From the NCBI RefSeq assembly GCF_000968685.2, contig NZ_LAKD02000049.1, positions 186,001 through 250,000 on the forward strand: DNA of 64,000 nucleotides. Reading direction: 5' to 3'. This document shows, in pieces, positions 7,968-16,789 of the stretch. Source of the stretch: Streptomyces antioxidans (GTDB lineage Bacteria > Actinomycetota > Actinomycetes > Streptomycetales > Streptomycetaceae). Position 1 is the stretch's first letter, and every line of letters starts with the position of its first letter. Made by a program: the position numbers and the translations under genes. The notes beneath the pieces are model-generated. The model was not told where the DNA came from and searched no databases. It was given only the letters and a program-made list of their open reading frames with translations.

Positions 7968-9200
7968 TCACCTCTCCAGGACGAGGGCGAGGCCCTGGCC
8001 GACGCCGATGCACAAGGTGGCCAGGCCCGTTCCCGAGCCGCGGGCCGCGAGCTGGTGGGCGACGGCCCCGGCGAGCCGGGCGCCGGAGGCGCCGAGCGGA
8101 TGGCCGATGGCGATGGCGCCGCCGCGCGGGTTGACGATGCCGGGGTCGAAGCCGGGGTTCTCGGCCGACCACTCGGCGAGGCAGCCCAGCACCTGTGCGG
8201 CGAACGCCTCGTTGAGTTCGAGGGTGGCCAGATCGGCGAACGAGCGGCCCGCCTTGGCGAGGGCGCGGCGTACGGCCTCGACCGGGCCGAGCCCGAAGTA
8301 CCGCGGGTCGATACCGGTCACGGCCGAGGCGCCGATCCGGGCCAGGGGCTCGCGTCCGGTGGCCTTCAGCCCCTCCTCGTCGACGAGCAGCAGCGCGGCG
8401 GCGCCGTCGTTGAGAGGCGAGGCGTTGCCCGCGGTGACGGTGCCGCCGGGCTTGCGGAAGGCGGGCTTGAGCTTGGCCAGGGCCTCGGTCGACGTGGTCT
8501 CGCGGATCGACTCGTCCCGGACCAGCTCGGTGTCCGGGTACGGCAGCACCTCGGCGTCGTACGCCCCGTCCTTCCACGCCCGCGCAGCCCGCTCATGGCT
8601 GGCGAGCGCGAACGCGTCCTGTGCCTCGCGGGTGATGCCGTGCTTGTCGGCGATCAGCTCGGCGCCCTCGCCGAGGGCGACGGTCCACTCGGGCGGCATG
8701 TCCGGGTTGGTCATCCGCCAGCCGAGGGTCGTGGAGTACAGCTGCTGATGCCCGGCGGGGAAGGCGCGCTCGGGCTTGGGCAGCACCCAGGGGGCGCGGC
8801 TCATCGACTCCACACCGCCCGCGAGGGCGATGTGCGCGTCGCCGACCGCGATCGCGCGGGCGGCCTGCAGCACGGCCTCCAGGCCCGAGGCGCAGAGCCG
8901 GTTGACGGTCGCGCCGGGCACGGTGACGGGCAGCCCGGCCAGCAGCACGGCCATGCGGGCGACATCGCGGTTCTCCTCGCCCGCGCCGTTGGCGTTGCCG
9001 AAGTAGACGTCGTCGATGCGCGCCGGGTCCAGGGCGGGGGTGCGGGCGAGCAGGCCGCGCACCACATGGGCGGCCAGGTCGTCGGGGCGCACTCCGGCCA
9101 GGGCACCGCCGTAACGGCCGATGGGGGTGCGGACGGCATCGACGATATAGACGTCACGACAGATGTCACTTGAGGTACGCGGGGTACGCGGGGTGGTCAT
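7968..9200 (-). CDS. pcaF: 3-oxoadipyl-CoA thiolase (PcaF)
   Basis: 410 residues of the thiolase family, which cleaves 3-oxoadipyl-CoA to succinyl-CoA and acetyl-CoA. The acyl-accepting Cys lies in VNRLCASGLEAV. The His motif is GGAIAIGHPLGASGARLAG, and the C-terminal Cys is in LCIGVGQG. The N-terminal stretch has a TPRTPRTS repeat before the conserved DVYIVDAVRTPIGRYGGAL. The ATG at 9200 overlaps the stop of pcaJ (ATGA). Confidence 0.95.
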   Translation of the reverse strand: MTTPRTPRTSSDICRDVYIVDAVRTPIGRYGGALAGVRPDDLAAHVVRGLLARTPALDPARIDDVYFGNANGAGEENRDVARMAVLLAGLPVTVPGATVNRLCASGLEAVLQAARAIAVGDAHIALAGGVESMSRAPWVLPKPERAFPAGHQQLYSTTLGWRMTNPDMPPEWTVALGEGAELIADKHGITREAQDAFALASHERAARAWKDGAYDAEVLPYPDTELVRDESIRETTSTEALAKLKPAFRKPGGTVTAGNASPLNDGAAALLLVDEEGLKATGREPLARIGASAVTGIDPRYFGLGPVEAVRRALAKAGRSFADLATLELNEAFAAQVLGCLAEWSAENPGFDPGIVNPRGGAIAIGHPLGASGARLAGAVAHQLAARGSGTGLATLCIGVGQGLALVLER

Positions 9201-10048
9201 CGGGTCTCCTTCCCGGGCTTCCCGGATGTCTCGGGCTTCCCGGACGTCCCGGGCTTCCCGGCGGCTTTGAGGGCGCGCAGCGCCGCCAGCTCGCGGGGGG
9301 TGGGCGGCTCGGTGGTGCCCACGGTGTCGGCGACGGTCAGCTCCCAGCCGGTGGCGGCCCGTACCCGCTCCACGGTGACGTCCGGGTGCACTTCGGTGAG
9401 CACCAGTTCCGCGGTGGCCGGGTCGGGGCGCAGCACGCCCAGGTCGGTGATGACGGCGGTGGGGCCCGCGCCCGGCATGCCGAGCTTCTTACGGTCGCCG
9501 GGGCCGCCGCCGTGGCCCAGGGTCGTCACGAAGTCCAGCCGCTCCACGAAGTTGCGGGTGGAGTGGCGCAGCACCATGAGCACCTTGCCGCAGTTGGAGG
9601 CGATCTCGGGGGCGCCGCCCGCGCCGGGGAGGCGGCCCTCGGGCCGGTCCGGGCCGCGGTCCACGACGGTGGTGTTGATGTTGGCGTAGCGGTCGACCTG
9701 GGCGGCGCCGAGGAAGCCGACGTCGATCCGGCCGCCCTGGAGCCAGTAGTTGAACACCTCCGGCACCGGGACCACCGCGTCGGCCGTCTCGGCGAGTTCG
9801 CCGTCGCCGATGGACAGCGGGAGCCGGGTGGGCTTGGAGCCGATGGTGCCGGACTCGTAGATGAGCACGAGGCCGGGGTTGACGGTGGCGCGGGCCAGGT
9901 TGGCGGCGGTGCTGGGGAGGCCGATGCCGACGAAGCAGGTGGTGGCGTCGGCGAGCGCGCGGGCGGCGTTGACCTCCATCAGCTCGTCGGATGTGAAGTC
10001 CCTTGTCCCTGCCGTGGATCCCGTCGTCCCTGCGGGGGTCGCGGTCAT
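9197..10048 (-). CDS. pcaJ: 3-oxoadipate CoA-transferase beta subunit (PcaJ)
   Basis: 283 residues of CoA-transferase family I, subunit B. The catalytic Glu region reads GLVLIYESGTIG (E-S-G), and FVGIGLPSTAANLA and PVPEVFNYWLQGG are family blocks. With PcaI it moves CoA from succinyl-CoA to 3-oxoadipate. The C-terminal 30 residues are a low-complexity Lys/Gly/Pro tail (GKPGTSGKPETSGKPG), encoded by TTCCCGG-type tandem repeats, and look dispensable. ATGA overlaps join it to pcaI upstream and pcaF downstream. Confidence 0.93.
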   Translation of the reverse strand: MTATPAGTTGSTAGTRDFTSDELMEVNAARALADATTCFVGIGLPSTAANLARATVNPGLVLIYESGTIGSKPTRLPLSIGDGELAETADAVVPVPEVFNYWLQGGRIDVGFLGAAQVDRYANINTTVVDRGPDRPEGRLPGAGGAPEIASNCGKVLMVLRHSTRNFVERLDFVTTLGHGGGPGDRKKLGMPGAGPTAVITDLGVLRPDPATAELVLTEVHPDVTVERVRAATGWELTVADTVGTTEPPTPRELAALRALKAAGKPGTSGKPETSGKPGKETR

Positions 10049-10869
10049 CGGGTGAGTGCTCCCTCGCTGTCGCGCACGTGCTCCTCGATCCACGTCAGGA
10101 ACGCCTCGCGGTCGCGGGCGATCGGGTCCCATGCCTGGTAGAAGTCGTTGTCACGGGTCGAGTACCCGGTGGCGTAGGAGGGGTGGGCGCCACTGGGGAC
10201 GACGGACACCGCGTCGACCACCCACGTCGGCAGGACGATCCCGCCGGGGCGCGGCCGCAGCTCCTCGACGACCTCCTCCACGGTCACCAGCACCCGGTCC
10301 GCCGCGAGCGCCGCCTCCTTCTGCACCCCGGTCAGCCCCCACATCTGCACATTGCCCGCCCGGTCGGCCTGTTGGGCGTGGATGACGGTGACGTCCGGGT
10401 TGAGCGCCGCGACGGCGGCCAGCTCCTCGCCGGTGAAGGGGCAGACGACGGTGGAGACGGTGTCCGTACGGGTCGGGATGTCGCTGCCGCGATAGCCGCG
10501 CAACACGGCGAACGGCAGCTTGGACGCGCCCGCCACATAGCGGTTCGCCATGCCCGCGTGGCTGTGCTCGTCCAGCTCCAGCGGCCGGGGCCAGCCGTTC
10601 TCGACGGCGTCACGGAAGCGGTGCAGCGAGCCCACGCCGGGGTTGCCACCCCAGGAGAACACCAGCTTGCGGACGAGTCCGGCGCCGATGAGCTGGTCGT
10701 AGATGACGTCCGGGGTCATCCGGACGAGGGTGAGGTCGGTGATGCCCTGGCGGATGACCTCGTGCGCGGCGGCGTACGGGATCAGGTGGGTGAATCCCTC
10801 CATCGCGACGGTGTCCCCGTCGTGGACGAGGTCCGCCACGGCGTCCTGCAGGCTTCGGATGTCGGCCAT
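10045..10869 (-). CDS. pcaI: 3-oxoadipate CoA-transferase alpha subunit (PcaI)
   Basis: 274 residues, CoA-transferase subunit A, with DGDTVAMEGFTHLIPYAAAHE and the CoA-binding loop LVFSWGGNPGVGSLHRF. It is the first gene of the pca operon. An in-frame GTG lies six bases earlier at 10875, but GGAG sits 5 bases before the ATG at 10869, so the ATG is preferred. The promoter lies in the 236-base gap shared with the divergent marR gene. Confidence 0.92.
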   Translation of the reverse strand: MADIRSLQDAVADLVHDGDTVAMEGFTHLIPYAAAHEVIRQGITDLTLVRMTPDVIYDQLIGAGLVRKLVFSWGGNPGVGSLHRFRDAVENGWPRPLELDEHSHAGMANRYVAGASKLPFAVLRGYRGSDIPTRTDTVSTVVCPFTGEELAAVAALNPDVTVIHAQQADRAGNVQMWGLTGVQKEAALAADRVLVTVEEVVEELRPRPGGIVLPTWVVDAVSVVPSGAHPSYATGYSTRDNDFYQAWDPIARDREAFLTWIEEHVRDSEGALTR

Positions 10870-10893
10870 CGTCACTCCGCGGGGTCGGGATGC

Positions 10894-10905
10894 TCAGTAT
10901 GCTGA
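10894..10905. promoter_or_regulatory. Candidate PcaV operator: TCAG-TATG-CTGA
   Basis: A perfect 4-bp inverted repeat with a 4-base centre, 25 bases upstream of the pcaI start. It lies where a MarR repressor would block pca transcription. The arms are short, so chance is possible. Confidence 0.35.
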
Positions 10906-10970
10906 CTAATATGGTGCCGGTTTCGCACGGTGCCATTGGCTGGCGCGCCCGTCAAGGGAGTCTAGGTCTT

Positions 10971-10988
10971 ATGTCGGCCTCTCGACAT
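10971..10988. promoter_or_regulatory. Candidate PcaV operator: ATGTCG-N6-CGACAT
   Basis: A perfect 18-base palindrome with 6-bp arms near the middle of the pcaI-marR intergenic region. Its length and symmetry match typical MarR-family sites. A TTGACG hexamer on the minus strand lies nearby (10950-10955), so binding could affect the pca promoter and the regulator's own promoter. Confidence 0.5.
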
Positions 10989-11105
10989 GGGGTCTTCCAC
11001 AGGGCAGAATCGCTCAGTGCACGGAGTAATAAGAGATGCAGCGGTTGAGTAGCTGAGCAGGCAGCTGGGCAACCGAGCAGCAGGGAAGCAGCCGGGAGGC
11101 AGGGC

Positions 11106-11546
11106 ATGGGCGGCGCGGTCGATCTGAACACGCACCCCGGGCATCTGGCCCGCCGCTTCCAGCAGGCGCACGCCCTGCTGTGGGGCGCGATGGTCTCCGA
11201 GGAGACCACGTCGCCGCAGTTCGCGGTGGTCAACGCGCTGATCGAGAAGCCGGACATCGACCAGCGGACGCTGAGCGAACATGTCCACCTGGACCGCTCC
11301 ACCATCGCCGACCTGGTCGCCCGGCTGGCCCGCCGCGGCCTGCTGGAACGCGTACGCGACCCGAACGACGGCCGCCGCAACGTCCTGCGCCTGACGGAGG
11401 AGGGCGCCCGCGTCCACCGCAAGCTGGTCACCCGGACGTCCCGGATGAACCGGGTCTTCCTGGCCCCACTGGACGAGGAGGAGCGGAAGACCCTACTCCG
11501 CCTGATCGCCCGCGTCACGGACGCGGCGGAGGAACTGCGCGCGTAG
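11106..11546 (+). CDS. pcaV: MarR-family regulator of the pca operon (PcaV-like)
   Basis: 146 residues with a central winged helix: RTLSEHVHLDRSTIADLVARL is the recognition region and DPNDGRRNVLRLTEEG the wing, with conserved Asp and Arg-Arg. The gene is divergent from pcaI, the arrangement of S. coelicolor PcaV, a repressor released by protocatechuate. Function here is inferred from family and position. The start codon at 11106 follows GGCAGGGC, a modest ribosome-binding site. Confidence 0.8.
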   Translation: MGGAVDLNTHPGHLARRFQQAHALLWGAMVSEETTSPQFAVVNALIEKPDIDQRTLSEHVHLDRSTIADLVARLARRGLLERVRDPNDGRRNVLRLTEEGARVHRKLVTRTSRMNRVFLAPLDEEERKTLLRLIARVTDAAEELRA

Positions 11547-11574
11547 GCCCCGCGGGCGACTAGGCGCGCGGGGC
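11547..11574 (+). terminator. Hairpin after the marR gene
   Basis: GCCCCGCG (11547-11554) pairs perfectly with CGCGGGGC (11567-11574) directly behind the stop codon. There is no U tract, which is usual for Streptomyces terminators. Confidence 0.5.
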
Positions 11575-11683
11575 GAGCAAGGGGGCGCCGCTCCGGCCGC
11601 ACCGCTGCCGGACCCGGGGGCGCGAACCCCGCCTGGGCGGCCCCTGAAGGTCCAACGGATTGCGACGCCTGCGGCGGGCCACT

Positions 11684-12034
11684 CCCCTCCCCGCCCCTTC
11701 CCACATCTGGGGCTCCGCCCCAGACCCCGGGCCGGGGGCGCTGCCGCGACCCCGGCCCGGGGGCGCTGGCCGAGACGTCGAGCCTGGGGCTCCGCTCCTG
11801 ACCCTGGACGGAGGCATCCGTCCCCTCACGCGGGCCGGGGCACTGGGCCTTCCCGCAGCGTCGGTATGCGGCTCCGCCGCGTGGTGGCGCTTCGCGCCAG
11901 ATGCGGGGTCCGGGGGCGGAGCCCCTGGTATCGGGAAGGGGCGGGGCGGGGAAGCGCAGCGCGGCGGGCGTCCGCGCGCTTCCGGGGCGTCGTCGGGGGC
12001 TGGGGCCCCAGTTTCGGGGAGGGGCGGGGCGGGG
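11684..12034. repeat. Compound copy of the palindromic repeat element
   Basis: The 506-base gap between the convergent marR and prmC-like genes holds no believable gene. It has a left arm CCCCTCCCCGCCCCTTCCC (11684-11702), a matching right arm at 11933-11951 with one mismatch, and a second right arm at 12015-12034. GGGGCTCCGCCCC-type mini-hairpins lie between. It looks like one element with a partial duplication of its right end. Confidence 0.6.
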
Positions 12035-12052
12035 GCAGACCGCCGTAGGCGG

Positions 12053-12871
12053 CTAAGTGGGCGAGGGGCTGGTGCCGATGATGACCGTGGCGTCCAGCTC
12101 GTCGCATTCGGCCAGCCCTGGCTCCAACCCGCTCTCCGCCACGATGGCCATCGCCGTCCGCGCCTGCCGCCCGCTCGTCTCGAAGAGCAGCGAGCCGCCC
12201 GGGGTCAGCCAGTCGCCCGCCCCGGCGGTCACCCGGCGCAGGACGTCCAGCCCGTCCGCCCCGCCGTCCAGCGCCACGCGCGCCTCGTGGACCCGGGCCT
12301 CCGGCGGCAGCAGGCCGACCTCCTCGGTGGGCACGTACGGGACGTTGGCCAGCAGGACGTCCACGCGGCCGCGCAGCGCTGCGGGCAGCGGTTCGTAGAG
12401 GTCGCCCTCGTACACCGTGCCGCCCGCCGCCCCGACGTTGCGCCGCGCGCAGCGCACCGCGACCGGGTCGATATCGGTCGCGTACAGCTCCACCTCGCCC
12501 GGGGCCGCCGAGGCCAGCGCGGCGCCCAGCGCGCCCGAGCCGCAGCACAGATCGACCACGGCGGCCCCGGGGCGGGTCAGCGGCACGGCCCGCTCGATGA
12601 GGAATTCGGTGCGCCGGCGCGGTACGAAGACCCCGGCGTCGATGGATATGCGAAGCCCCCGGAACTCCGCCCAGCCCAGCACATGCTCCAGCGGCAGCCC
12701 GGCGGCGCGCCGGTCCACCATGGCGTCGATCTCGGCCGCTTCGGCCGCCTCGGCGCCACCGTGGCCTGCGGAAAGGATCAGCCGCGCCTCGTCCTCGGCG
12801 AATACGCACCCGGCGGCGCGGAGCCTGGCGACGACGGCGGAAAAGGTGACAGGTGGCGACGAAGACGACAT
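12053..12871 (-). CDS. PrmC/HemK-like protein (glutamine-N5) methyltransferase, substrate unknown
   Basis: 272 residues with an N-terminal helical domain and a Rossmann methyltransferase domain. The SAM-binding motif I is VVDLCCGSGALGAALA. Where true PrmC has NPPY, this protein has LLANVPYVPTEEV, so one Pro is replaced by Val. This pattern fits the PrmC-related group of unknown substrate rather than the release-factor enzyme itself. The reader should not assume it modifies RF1/RF2. The start ATG is at 12871. Confidence 0.8.
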   Translation of the reverse strand: MSSSSPPVTFSAVVARLRAAGCVFAEDEARLILSAGHGGAEAAEAAEIDAMVDRRAAGLPLEHVLGWAEFRGLRISIDAGVFVPRRRTEFLIERAVPLTRPGAAVVDLCCGSGALGAALASAAPGEVELYATDIDPVAVRCARRNVGAAGGTVYEGDLYEPLPAALRGRVDVLLANVPYVPTEEVGLLPPEARVHEARVALDGGADGLDVLRRVTAGAGDWLTPGGSLLFETSGRQARTAMAIVAESGLEPGLAECDELDATVIIGTSPSPT

Positions 12872-13034
12872 GGAGAGCGGAAAACCCTTCGGGATGCCCG
12901 GGGCGCTCCCGCCGGTCGGCTATGCCGCGTCGTACGTCACGGCGAGCACCCAGCCTGAACTGGCCTTGATGGGTCTCACCTCCTCGGTGCGTACGGGTGG
13001 GGCCACAGTACCCGATGCCCCGGCGGCGCGGCGG

Positions 13035-14180
13035 TCACGAGGTACCGGGGGTGCGGAAGGGGGCGCGGAAGGTGCGCCGGTACGCCGACGGGGCGACCCC
13101 CGCCTCCGCCGCCAGATGCCGCCGCAGGGAGGTGGCGGTGGCGAAGCCGACCTCGTGGGCGACCCGTTCCACCGGCAGGTCGCTGGACTCCAGCAGGTGC
13201 CGCGCCCGCCGCAGCCGCTGCTGGGTCAGCCAGCGGCCGGGGCTCAGCCCGGTCTCCTCCCGGAAGCGCCGGGCGAAGGTGCGGGTGCTCATCGCCGCGT
13301 GCGCGGCCAACTCGTCCAGCGTCAGCGGGAGTTCCAGCCGTTGGAGCGCCCAGTCGCGGGTCGGCCCGGTGCTGGTTCCGCCCGTCGGCGGCAGCGGACG
13401 TTCGATGTACTGCGCCTGTCCGCCGTCCCGGTACGGCGGTACGACACAGCAGCGGGCGACCTGGTTGGCCACCTCGCTGCCGTGGTCCTGGCGCACCAGG
13501 TGCAGACAGACGTCGACACCGCTCGCGGCCCCGGCCGAAGTCAGTACGTCACCGTGGTCGACGAAGAGCACCCCGGCGTCGAGCTCGACCCGGGGGAACA
13601 GCTCCCGGAAGTGGTCGCTGAGCGCCCAGTGGGTGGTGGCCCGGCGCCCGTCCAGGAGCCCGGCGGCGGCGAGCAGGAAGGCGCCGGTGCAGATGGACAC
13701 CAGACGGGCGCCGGGGCGGACGCGGGCCAGGGCGGCGAGGGCCTGCGGGTCCGGGGCGGCGGCCGAGGCCCGGGAGATCGCGTACGGCGGGATGACCAGG
13801 GTGTCCGCCTCGGCCAGCACCTCGGGGCCGTGCGCGGGGGTGACGGTCAGGTCGGAGTCGGTCCGCACGGGCCGCCCGTCCGCGCTCGCGGACAGCACCT
13901 CGTAGCGGCCGTCGGCGGACCCCAGGACCCGGTGCGGGATGCCGAGTTCGAAGGGGTAGACGCCGTCGAGGGCGAGGACGACGACCTTGTGCGCGCCGGG
14001 CCGCGGGTCCGGGTGCATCAGCCGGTCCAGCCGGGCGGCGCGCTCGGCGACGTCACGGGCCCGGGATGGAGCCGCAGACGGGGTGGACGCGGTAGACGTG
14101 GCGGACGCGGCGGGCGCGGGGCGGGGGCGCGGAGTGGTTTGGGCTCGGGGAACGCGGCGGGCGGCGGGGGCGATGGCCAT
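13035..14180 (-). CDS. GlxA-family transcriptional regulator (DJ-1/PfpI + AraC)
   Basis: 381 residues from the ATG at 14180. The first 45 residues are Ala/Pro/Ser-rich. Residues about 65-225 form a DJ-1/PfpI-like domain with Cys in LVSICTGAFLLAAAG. The C-terminal third is a double AraC helix-turn-helix (LTLDELAAHAAMSTRTFARR, then LPVERVAHEVGFATATSLRR). A shorter start at MHPDP (14018) would remove the low-complexity leader and is possible. The gene is divergent, by 69 bases, from the oxidoreductase at 14250, which it probably controls; that is inference. Confidence 0.85.
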   Translation of the reverse strand: MAIAPAARRVPRAQTTPRPRPAPAASATSTASTPSAAPSRARDVAERAARLDRLMHPDPRPGAHKVVVLALDGVYPFELGIPHRVLGSADGRYEVLSASADGRPVRTDSDLTVTPAHGPEVLAEADTLVIPPYAISRASAAAPDPQALAALARVRPGARLVSICTGAFLLAAAGLLDGRRATTHWALSDHFRELFPRVELDAGVLFVDHGDVLTSAGAASGVDVCLHLVRQDHGSEVANQVARCCVVPPYRDGGQAQYIERPLPPTGGTSTGPTRDWALQRLELPLTLDELAAHAAMSTRTFARRFREETGLSPGRWLTQQRLRRARHLLESSDLPVERVAHEVGFATATSLRRHLAAEAGVAPSAYRRTFRAPFRTPGTS

Positions 14181-14249
14181 GGCAGGAATGTATCGGAGGC
14201 TGACCTTCTGGCCATCGTCCAGGACGGACCGTACGGCCAGGATCGAGGC

Positions 14250-15251
14250 ATGACTTCGACGGACACCCCTGAAGACCTCGACTCCTCGGCGACGGCGGCC
14301 ACCCCGGGCGGCGCCCCCGTGATGCTCGCCCTGCACCAGACGGCCCTCGGCGGCCCCGAGGTGCTGCGGCTGACCGAGCTTCCGCGGCCCGCGCCCGGCC
14401 CCGGGGAGATCCTCGTCGCCGTGCACGCGGCCGGACTCAACCCCACGGACTTCAAGCACCGCGCCCTGAGCATCTTCCTGCCGCCCCCGCCGCTGACCCT
14501 CGGCTGGGACGTCTCCGGCACCGTGGTGGAGACCGGCTTCGGCGTCACCCTCTTCCAGCCCGGTGACGAGGTGTTCGGCATGCTGCCCTACCCGTACGGG
14601 GCCGGTTCCCACGCCGAGTACGTGACCGGCCCCACCCGCGCCTTCGCCGCCAAGCCCGCCGGAATCGACCACGTCCAGGCGGCCGCTCTGCCACTGGCCG
14701 CGCTCACCGCCTGGCAGGCCCTCGTGGAGACCGCGGGCCTCCGGGCCGGGCAACGGGCGCTGATCCACGCCGCTGCGGGCGGCGTCGGCCATCTCGCCGT
14801 ACAGCTCGCCAAGGAGCGCGGCGCGCATGTCACCGGGACGGCGAGCGCCCCCAAGCATGACTTCCTGCGCGAGCTCGGCGCGGATGTCTGCGTCGACCAC
14901 CGCTCCGAGGACTTCACCGACACCGAGGAGCGCTACGACGTCGTCCTCGACACCCTCGGCGGGGAGACCGCCACCCGTTCCGTGGGGGTGCTGCGCCCCG
15001 GCGGTGTCCTCGTCTCCCTGCTGCCGGGCGCCGAGGACACCCGGGCCGCGGCGGAGAAGGCGCGGGTCCGCGCCGTCACCCTGCTCGTCGAGCACGACCA
15101 GGCCGGGATGCGCGCCATCGCCGGACTCGTCGAGCGGGGCAGGCTCCGCGCCCATGTCTCCGGTACCTTCCCCCTCGCCGAGGGCGCCCGGGCCCACGTC
15201 CAGGGGGAGACCGGCCGCACCACGGGCAAGCTGGTCATCACCGTGCGCTGA
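14250..15251 (+). CDS. Zinc-independent MDR oxidoreductase (quinone oxidoreductase type)
   Basis: 333 residues of the medium-chain dehydrogenase/reductase family. The GroES-like part contains VHAAGLNPTDFKHRAL and GWDVSGTVVETG. The nucleotide-binding site is HAAAGGVGHLAVQLAKERGA, of the AAxGGVG type seen in NADPH quinone reductases. No structural-zinc Cys cluster is visible. The ATG at 14250 has only a close GAGG. A start at MLALHQTALGG (14322) would fit the domain just as well. It is divergent from the GlxA-family regulator. Confidence 0.85.
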   Translation: MTSTDTPEDLDSSATAATPGGAPVMLALHQTALGGPEVLRLTELPRPAPGPGEILVAVHAAGLNPTDFKHRALSIFLPPPPLTLGWDVSGTVVETGFGVTLFQPGDEVFGMLPYPYGAGSHAEYVTGPTRAFAAKPAGIDHVQAAALPLAALTAWQALVETAGLRAGQRALIHAAAGGVGHLAVQLAKERGAHVTGTASAPKHDFLRELGADVCVDHRSEDFTDTEERYDVVLDTLGGETATRSVGVLRPGGVLVSLLPGAEDTRAAAEKARVRAVTLLVEHDQAGMRAIAGLVERGRLRAHVSGTFPLAEGARAHVQGETGRTTGKLVITVR

Positions 15252-15315
15252 GACGGAACGGCTCATCCGGGGCGGCGGCGGAAGCGACGGAAGCGGTCGA
15301 TGCGGTCGAGGCGAC

Positions 15316-16248
15316 TCAGCCCGCGAGCGCCACGTACCGCACCCCCGTCAGCCGCTCGGACGCTGCCCACAGCCCCCGCCCCGCCGCGTCGTCGCGCGTC
15401 CACGTGGCGCGGGCCGAGCGGACGGGGGAGCTGCGCCACAGCCCCTGGAGCGGCGGGCCGAAGAAGTCGTCCTGACGCACATCAGGCCCGGTCGCCGCGT
15501 ACAGCACGGGGAGCGCGCCCCGCTCCGGGCTCTGCGCGAAGTAGCGGTTGCCGATCTCCATGAACCGCTCCTTCGCCCGGTGCCCCTCCATCTTCGGCGC
15601 GGCGGACATGAGGTTGGTCGCCGCGTAGCCGGGGTGCGCGGCGGCGGCCACCAGGCGGGCGTCCGCCGCGCCCAGCCGTTGGGCGAGCTCATGGGTGAAG
15701 AGGAGATTGGCGGACTTGGAGCGGGCGTAGGCGACCCAACGCCGGTACCCCCGCTCCATGTTCGGATCGCGCGGGTCCACCGTCCCCAGGATGTGCATAA
15801 AGCTGGAGACGGTGACCACCCGCGCCCCCGGGCCCGCCGCAAGCAGCTTCGGCAGCAGCAGCCCGGTCAGCGCGAAGTGCCCCAGGTGGTTGACGCCGAA
15901 CTGCGTCTCGAAGCCATCGGCGGTCCTGCGGTGCGGGAGGGCCATCACCCCCGCGTTGTTGATCAGCAGATCGAGCCGGTCGCCCTTGTGCCCGGCCGCG
16001 AAGGCCCGTACGGACGCCAGGTCCGCGAGGTCCAGCCGCGCGACCTCCACCCGCGCGCCCGGCGCCCGCGCCCGGATCCGCTCCGCGGCCTCGGCCCCCC
16101 GCTTCTCGCTACGGCACCCGAGCACCACATGCGCGCCGCGCCGGGCCAACTCCCGTGCGGTGACGAGGCCGAGCCCGCTGTTGGCACCGGTCACGACGGC
16201 GGTGCGGCCGGTCTGATCGGGGATGTCGCTCGCGGTCCAGCCCTTCAT
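15316..16248 (-). CDS. Short-chain dehydrogenase/reductase (retinol dehydrogenase-like)
   Basis: 310 residues of the classical SDR fold: cofactor site TGANSGLGLVTA, LINNAGVM, catalytic Ser in VVTVSSFMHI and Tyr/Lys in VAYARSKSANLLF. The arginine in LGCRSEKRG after strand 2 suggests NADP(H). AAGG-rich AAGGAG stands 6 bases before the ATG at 16248; a GTG three bases earlier is too close to it. The substrate is unknown, and the neighbours do not form an obvious operon with it. Confidence 0.88.
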   Translation of the reverse strand: MKGWTASDIPDQTGRTAVVTGANSGLGLVTARELARRGAHVVLGCRSEKRGAEAAERIRARAPGARVEVARLDLADLASVRAFAAGHKGDRLDLLINNAGVMALPHRRTADGFETQFGVNHLGHFALTGLLLPKLLAAGPGARVVTVSSFMHILGTVDPRDPNMERGYRRWVAYARSKSANLLFTHELAQRLGAADARLVAAAAHPGYAATNLMSAAPKMEGHRAKERFMEIGNRYFAQSPERGALPVLYAATGPDVRQDDFFGPPLQGLWRSSPVRSARATWTRDDAAGRGLWAASERLTGVRYVALAG

Positions 16249-16315
16249 CACGCGCTCCTTCGCGGTCCGTCGCGGTGTGCGCTACGCGCCGGTAGCCCCT
16301 GTGTGCGGCGACAGC

Positions 16316-16624
16316 CTAAGGGCCGGGTGCCGAAGGTGCGAGGTGCGCGGGCCCGCACTCGGACCAGACGCCCTTGCCGCTGGGCGTGGGCAGCGCCGCC
16401 CAGCGGTACGCGGCGCCGCTGAGGGGCTGCCCGGCCCGGTCGGGCGCGGCGCCGTCCCGCGCCTCCGGCGCAATGGAGCAGCGGGGCAGGCGGGCGTGGT
16501 GGGGGAAGAGCCCGGTAAGTGCGATGCAGGGCCACGCCGGGAGGTGTTTCGGTGGTCCAACGCCGCACTCGACTCCGTCCCTCCCGGTACCCCTCCGGAA
16601 AGTACTTGATCTGGCGCAACTCAT
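16316..16624 (-). pseudogene. Possible remnant of an RsbW-like ATP-binding regulatory protein
   Basis: The 541-base gap 16249-16789 has no confident gene. A 102-codon minus-strand frame ends with YRWAALPTPSGKGVWSECGP, which resembles the common C-terminus RWG..P.GGKTVWAE of Streptomyces HATPase_c_2 anti-sigma-like kinases. The N and G boxes of that family are missing. It may be a decayed fragment or a coincidence. Confidence 0.25.
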
Positions 16625-16789
16625 ACATCAAGCGATTTCCAGAAGGCACCCCACTCCTGCCGTTCGGCATCGGCACCGGCCAAAGAACGATCTGAGGCTT
16701 CGCCGCGTGGCCCGCCGGACACCCCCATAGGGCCCACGGCCAGAGGGGTGCCGCGCCTGCCGGGGAATCGGCTCCGTGGGGCGCGGGCT

